Of a stretch of 9,364 nucleotides of DNA, positions 7,501-9,364 are shown piece by piece. Source of the DNA: Verrucomicrobiota bacterium (lineage in GTDB: Bacteria; Verrucomicrobiota; Verrucomicrobiia; Limisphaerales; JAHEOI01); the NCBI GenBank assembly GCA_018610125.1, contig JAHEOI010000077.1, positions 1 through 9,364 on the forward strand, written 5' to 3'. Numbering within the stretch: the stretch's first letter is position 1; each line of letters opens with the position of its first letter. A program made the position numbers and the translations under genes. Under the pieces are notes generated by a model, which had not been told where the DNA came from, ran no database searches, and saw only the letters and a list, made by a program, of their open reading frames with translations.

Positions 7501-7840
7501 GCGTCGTGAGCTGTTTATCAGTGATTTTCTTGTGATTGGCGTAGAGGAGGAGCCCGTCAAACTGATTGAGATAATCCCGATCGAGCGCCTTGTCGACCTC
7601 GGTCACGTAATCGAAGTAGATTCCGTCACGGCCGAGGGCTTTGGCCAGCATCGGATAATACTCATCCGAATTGTGATGCTCCCGATCATGCCCCAGGAAA
7701 AGTATCCGGATCGGCCCTTCCTGCCCATTCGTCTCGGACGCCGATGCCGGGATCGATCCCCAAGTCGACGTCGAGATGACCGCGAACACAAACAGGGCCA
7801 ATACACGCCCTCCCGTTCCTCCTGTTACGTTAATTTGCAT
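4532..7840 (-). CDS. Secreted ThuA / PVC-type dehydrogenase propeller / HEAT / carbohydrate-binding-like / cytochrome c fusion
   Basis: This 1102-residue protein is probably a periplasmic or surface sugar dehydrogenase. Parts in order: signal peptide (1 to about 34, ASA site); ThuA-like domain (about 45-250, with LFLGHDREHH and IPVHSASACF); six-bladed-propeller-type domain of the PVC 'membrane-bound dehydrogenase' family (about 300-665), related to glucose/sorbosone dehydrogenases. Two Asp-rich, calcium-loop-like motifs, DTDNDGRCD (355-363) and DTDGDDHAD (398-406), fall within it. HEAT-like helices follow (about 680-840), then a galactose-binding/CBM-like beta domain (about 848-995, from PNPSFEQ to TAWFDDVSL), and a C-terminal cytochrome c domain with haem site C1024-I-R-C1027-H1028 and candidate axial Met1075 or Met1078 (PMPPMG). 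The likely role is oxidation of a sugar or polyol with electrons passed to the haem; this is inference. The ATG follows GAGGAG at short spacing. ThuA-containing PVC dehydrogenases are common, but the precise substrate is unknown. Confidence 0.93.
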   Translation of the reverse strand: MQINVTGGTGGRVLALFVFAVISTSTWGSIPASASETNGQEGPIRILFLGHDREHHNSDEYYPMLAKALGRDGIYFDYVTEVDKALDRDYLNQFDGLLLYANHKKITDKQLTTLIDYVESGHGFIPVHSASACFPQRDRFIDLVGARFKSHGTGVFQSKIRRPGHPAMENVSEFKSWDETYVHAEHNKKNRTVLMVRERQSGGSEPWTWARAQGKGRVFYTASGHDQRTWSKPEFHQLLKSGILWAVGEQARSRYERFLAERAPLRYDKRPAIPNYEQRPEALPYQLPLPPEESMAYTRVPIEFELELFASEPQITDPICLAWDRQGRLWVAESIDYPNEVDDHGGDDRIKILEDTDNDGRCDKVTVFAKGLNLPTSLTFSNGGVVVAQAPKFLFLKDTDGDDHADVRQVIMKGWGTGDTHAGPSNLRYGLDNWLYGTVGYASFDGKVGGDRHRFGQGVYRFRPNGSDLEFLHQFNNNTWGVAFNRAGDVFGSTANDNPSFFGGIPATIYPEGKGGTSARMIADSTEFHPITPRIRQVDAFGSYTAGCGHAFATSEAFPPSYRNRIAFVNGPTGHLTGQFRIERDGAGFIAKNRFSFIASADEWFSPVAAEVGPDGALWIADWYDFIIQHNPTPSPERGGYQAERGQGNAHINPNRDDNHGRIYRVVWDQAPEPEITSLAGATVKELVAALESGNQFWRLTGQRLLVQNDHREAVPALKKKLSGSGSAAIHALWALHGLNALDKESHQKALLSDDPDLRQNAIKALGRDDRAIQLFFDTAVVADPNLRVRLAAFNQLSRFPTSESVRQAVRQLFKNPQNRGDQWLQQSLKVAAMNHDVTFERRLAGENRLPNPSFEQVEGSLPKAWQVRTYGGAASHRIDESIAHSGSRSLRIESDEGADTSLFTDVALDPEAEYQLSGWIRTKGVRGAKGALMNVHGRPPEEGATPAVDGDSEWEKVTLRFNSGNASTVSINCLFGGWGESTGTAWFDDVSLAKLVYEERAERLSGDPERGRRIFHEHPVAACIRCHQVNGEGGVVGPALDGIASRKTRDYLRESLVDPNATIAKDFKQKASPMPPMGVLLSDQELKDVMAYLMTLTGSER

Positions 7841-8252
7841 AGCTCCTCAAAGCTTTGTCGATGTTTCAACCCCGTCCCGGCGGCGCTCGCCACCCGATGC
7901 CGTTGGCCGGTCGAATGGACGCCGATCGCCTCCAAGCGATACGCGCCCAAGTTCGCGGATCCAGTTTAAAACCTGTGAGCCCACCAAAGCCGCGCAGGGT
8001 GCCGGTATTTTTAAGGGAACCGGAAAACGGTTGTCGAGGACAAAACCGGACACGACTATTTGATCCCGGGTGACGGGCAGGAAGCGAACGCCCCCCGTAC
8101 CGCAACACCACGAAATTTGCCGGGTTTTCACTTTGGAAGGGGTCTGTCGAGCTTGGGACTTCAAATAAAACGCCCGGGAAGTGCGTCTCCCCTTTTTGCT
8201 CGACATTCGGTCAAAGACCAAGGCATCTTATCGCGATACACATAAACGATTT
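7841..8252. other. Divergent intergenic region, no supported gene; several small inverted repeats
   Basis: This 412-bp gap separates the minus-strand multidomain gene from the plus-strand diguanylate cyclase and should hold both promoters. I could not pick a convincing -35/-10 pair for either. Perfect short inverted repeats seen by eye are CAAAGCTTTG (7848-7857, next to the ribosome binding site of the multidomain gene), AACCG-N5-CGGTT (8018-8032), TTGTC-GAG-GACAA (8031-8043), GGTC-AAA-GACC (8209-8219) and TATCGCGATA (8229-8238, 14 bp before the cyclase ATG). The open frames here lack recognisable motifs or ribosome binding sites and overlap each other on both strands, so I call no gene. Confidence 0.55.
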
Positions 8253-9364
8253 ATGATTCGGACTCGTTTTTTAGTGGCGCTTGGCGCAATCTACCTCTTG
8301 TTGGTCGCCTTTATTCTGGCCGGTCAATTCATTCTCCTTCCTCGGCTCTTAGACGGGACGAAAGAGATTGCTCAAGACACGGTCGAGTTACTCGAGCCGA
8401 TTCATCGCCTGGAATCGCTGATTAGAAAGGCTTCCTTCGCCCTCTACAGCGAAGCGGGGCAAACGCCGTTACGTGATTCCGGCTCGCTCGACTCCAATAA
8501 ACTGGCTCAGGATCTCAATAACGCGTTCGAAGAGGCAATCGGCACGGGGGACTTCCGCTCTTCGTCCGAGCAATCGCTCAAAACAGCTCTCAAGGAATGG
8601 CGTCAAGCCTATACCATTGCGACCAATCTTGTCACCTCCTCCCAGCCCAGCTCCCAAGCCAAGCGCGAGGAGCGGTGGCGCCGCTTCCAAAAGAGTGTCG
8701 ACAGCACATTAAGCAGCCTGGATCGGGCTCATCAATCGGCCCGCCAGCAAATCGAAGGCACCGTCGATGATTTCCAAGCGACTTATCAAAACCTCCTCAC
8801 ATTGATTTGGTCGGGCTACGTCGTTGGGGTTATCGTGGTCATCATCACCGCTTCCAGGCTGGCCCGCTCGGTCCTCTTGCCATTGGAAGAGCTCACCAAA
8901 GCCATCAGCCAATTCGGACAAGGCAACCTTTCCTACCGCGCCACCATCAATTCGCAAGATGAATTGGGACGTCTCGCCCAAACGATCAACAAGATGGCGA
9001 GTCAGCTCCACGAGTCCCAATCATCGCTAAAACACCAGGCCGCTCGCGATAGCCTGACGGGACTCTTAAACCACGGGGAGTTCTATCGCTGTCTCCGTGA
9101 GGAGGTCCACGAGAATAGGAGAGAGGAAGACCACATCGCCCTCATCCTGGTCGATTTGGATTCTTTCAAAGCGGTCAACGATACCTTTGGTCACCAAGAG
9201 GGCGATCAGCTCCTCAGGATGGTGGCCCACGTGATACAGCAGGAGGTGCGGTCGACGGATTATGTCACTCGATATGGTGGGGATGAGTTCGCAGTCTTAC
9301 TGCCGCACACGTCACGAGCAGGGGCCGCCGCCGTCGCCGAGAGCATTCGAACCCTCGTGGCCCA
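8253..9364 (+). CDS. Membrane-bound HAMP-GGDEF diguanylate cyclase (C-terminus cut by window edge)
   Basis: Synthesises cyclic di-GMP from two GTP. 370 codons are visible before the window ends. TM1 spans about residues 7-30. A mostly helical, polar region of about 150 residues (35-180) would be periplasmic and shows no known sensor motif I can name. TM2 spans about 182-203, followed by a HAMP linker (about 201-254; P210-L-E-E and DELGRLAQTINKM). The GGDEF domain starts near 263 with DSLTGLLNHGEF, then DLDSFKAVNDTFGH (metal-binding D301) and the intact active site GGDEF at 342-346. RSTD (333-336) lies five residues before it, the standard spacing for the RxxD inhibitory site, so product feedback inhibition is expected. 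The ATG at 8253 is chosen because the hydrophobic segment starts six residues later; it has no clear Shine-Dalgarno sequence. It is transcribed divergently from the multidomain dehydrogenase gene; any regulatory link is speculative. Part of the GGDEF domain, and anything beyond it such as an EAL domain, lies outside the window. Confidence 0.94.
   Translation, partial: MIRTRFLVALGAIYLLLVAFILAGQFILLPRLLDGTKEIAQDTVELLEPIHRLESLIRKASFALYSEAGQTPLRDSGSLDSNKLAQDLNNAFEEAIGTGDFRSSSEQSLKTALKEWRQAYTIATNLVTSSQPSSQAKREERWRRFQKSVDSTLSSLDRAHQSARQQIEGTVDDFQATYQNLLTLIWSGYVVGVIVVIITASRLARSVLLPLEELTKAISQFGQGNLSYRATINSQDELGRLAQTINKMASQLHESQSSLKHQAARDSLTGLLNHGEFYRCLREEVHENRREEDHIALILVDLDSFKAVNDTFGHQEGDQLLRMVAHVIQQEVRSTDYVTRYGGDEFAVLLPHTSRAGAAAVAESIRTLVA

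Noticed and set aside
6116..7969. Plus-strand open frame of 617 codons antisense to the multidomain gene
   Set aside because: It lies opposite the well-supported propeller and ThuA domains, its translation shows no domain or motif, and its composition is what a GC-rich antisense frame gives.
8060..8110. Possible c-di-GMP riboswitch upstream of the diguanylate cyclase
   Set aside because: A weak ACGGG/CCCGT pairing is present, but the conserved GEMM core and tetraloop-receptor pattern are not seen.
8162..8197. Possible terminator: GGGA-N8-TCCC followed by CTTTTT upstream of the cyclase
   Set aside because: The stem is only four base pairs and no plus-strand gene precedes it within the window, so there is nothing for it to terminate.
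7847..8221. Minus-strand open frame of 124 codons in the divergent intergenic region
   Set aside because: It starts with TTG without a ribosome binding site, has no recognisable motif, and overlaps other similarly weak frames on both strands.
8060..8245. Plus-strand open frame of 61 codons before the diguanylate cyclase
   Set aside because: No ribosome binding site, motif or conserved neighbour; it occupies the likely promoter region of the cyclase.

Overview
The window reads as chromosome from a member of the PVC group, most likely Verrucomicrobiota or Planctomycetota. The main reasons are a very large secreted protein joining a ThuA-like domain, the PVC-type 'membrane-bound dehydrogenase' propeller, HEAT-like repeats and a c-type haem domain, and a secreted one-Cys sulfatase whose last visible residues look like the start of HEAT-like repeats. 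Both architectures are hallmarks of these phyla. Base composition is moderately GC-rich and even across the window. I see no transposase, integrase, tRNA, rRNA or CRISPR array.

Layout. Four genes lie on the minus strand and one on the plus strand. Reading in the direction of transcription (right to left), the 1102-residue multidomain protein (7840 to 4532) comes first. Next is a 238-bp gap holding a nested inverted-repeat element and a good promoter candidate. Then come a BCCT-family transporter (4293 to 2332), a short lipoprotein carrying a SAM-methyltransferase domain (2239, or 2314, to 1523), and a sulfatase (1491 running off the left edge). Transporter, methyltransferase and sulfatase are closely spaced on one strand and look like one operon driven from the promoter near 4352-4381. 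On the right, across a 412-bp divergent intergenic region, a membrane-bound HAMP-GGDEF diguanylate cyclase starts at 8253 and runs off the right edge.

How the genes may work together (inference). The sulfatase and the multidomain protein have export signals and would act outside the cytoplasm on sulfated or other carbohydrates. The BCCT carrier would import a quaternary-ammonium or related compatible solute. One testable idea is that the sulfatase releases a solute such as choline from a sulfate ester and the BCCT protein imports it, but the sulfatase most resembles glycan or heparan-N-type sulfatases, so this is weak. The exported methyltransferase-domain lipoprotein is the least explained component. 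The diguanylate cyclase is divergent and need not belong to the same system.

No clearly new multi-gene system is evident. The points most worth a second look are the exported methyltransferase domain, the large periplasmic insertion in the transporter, the five-part fusion protein, and the nested inverted-repeat element at 4414-4516.
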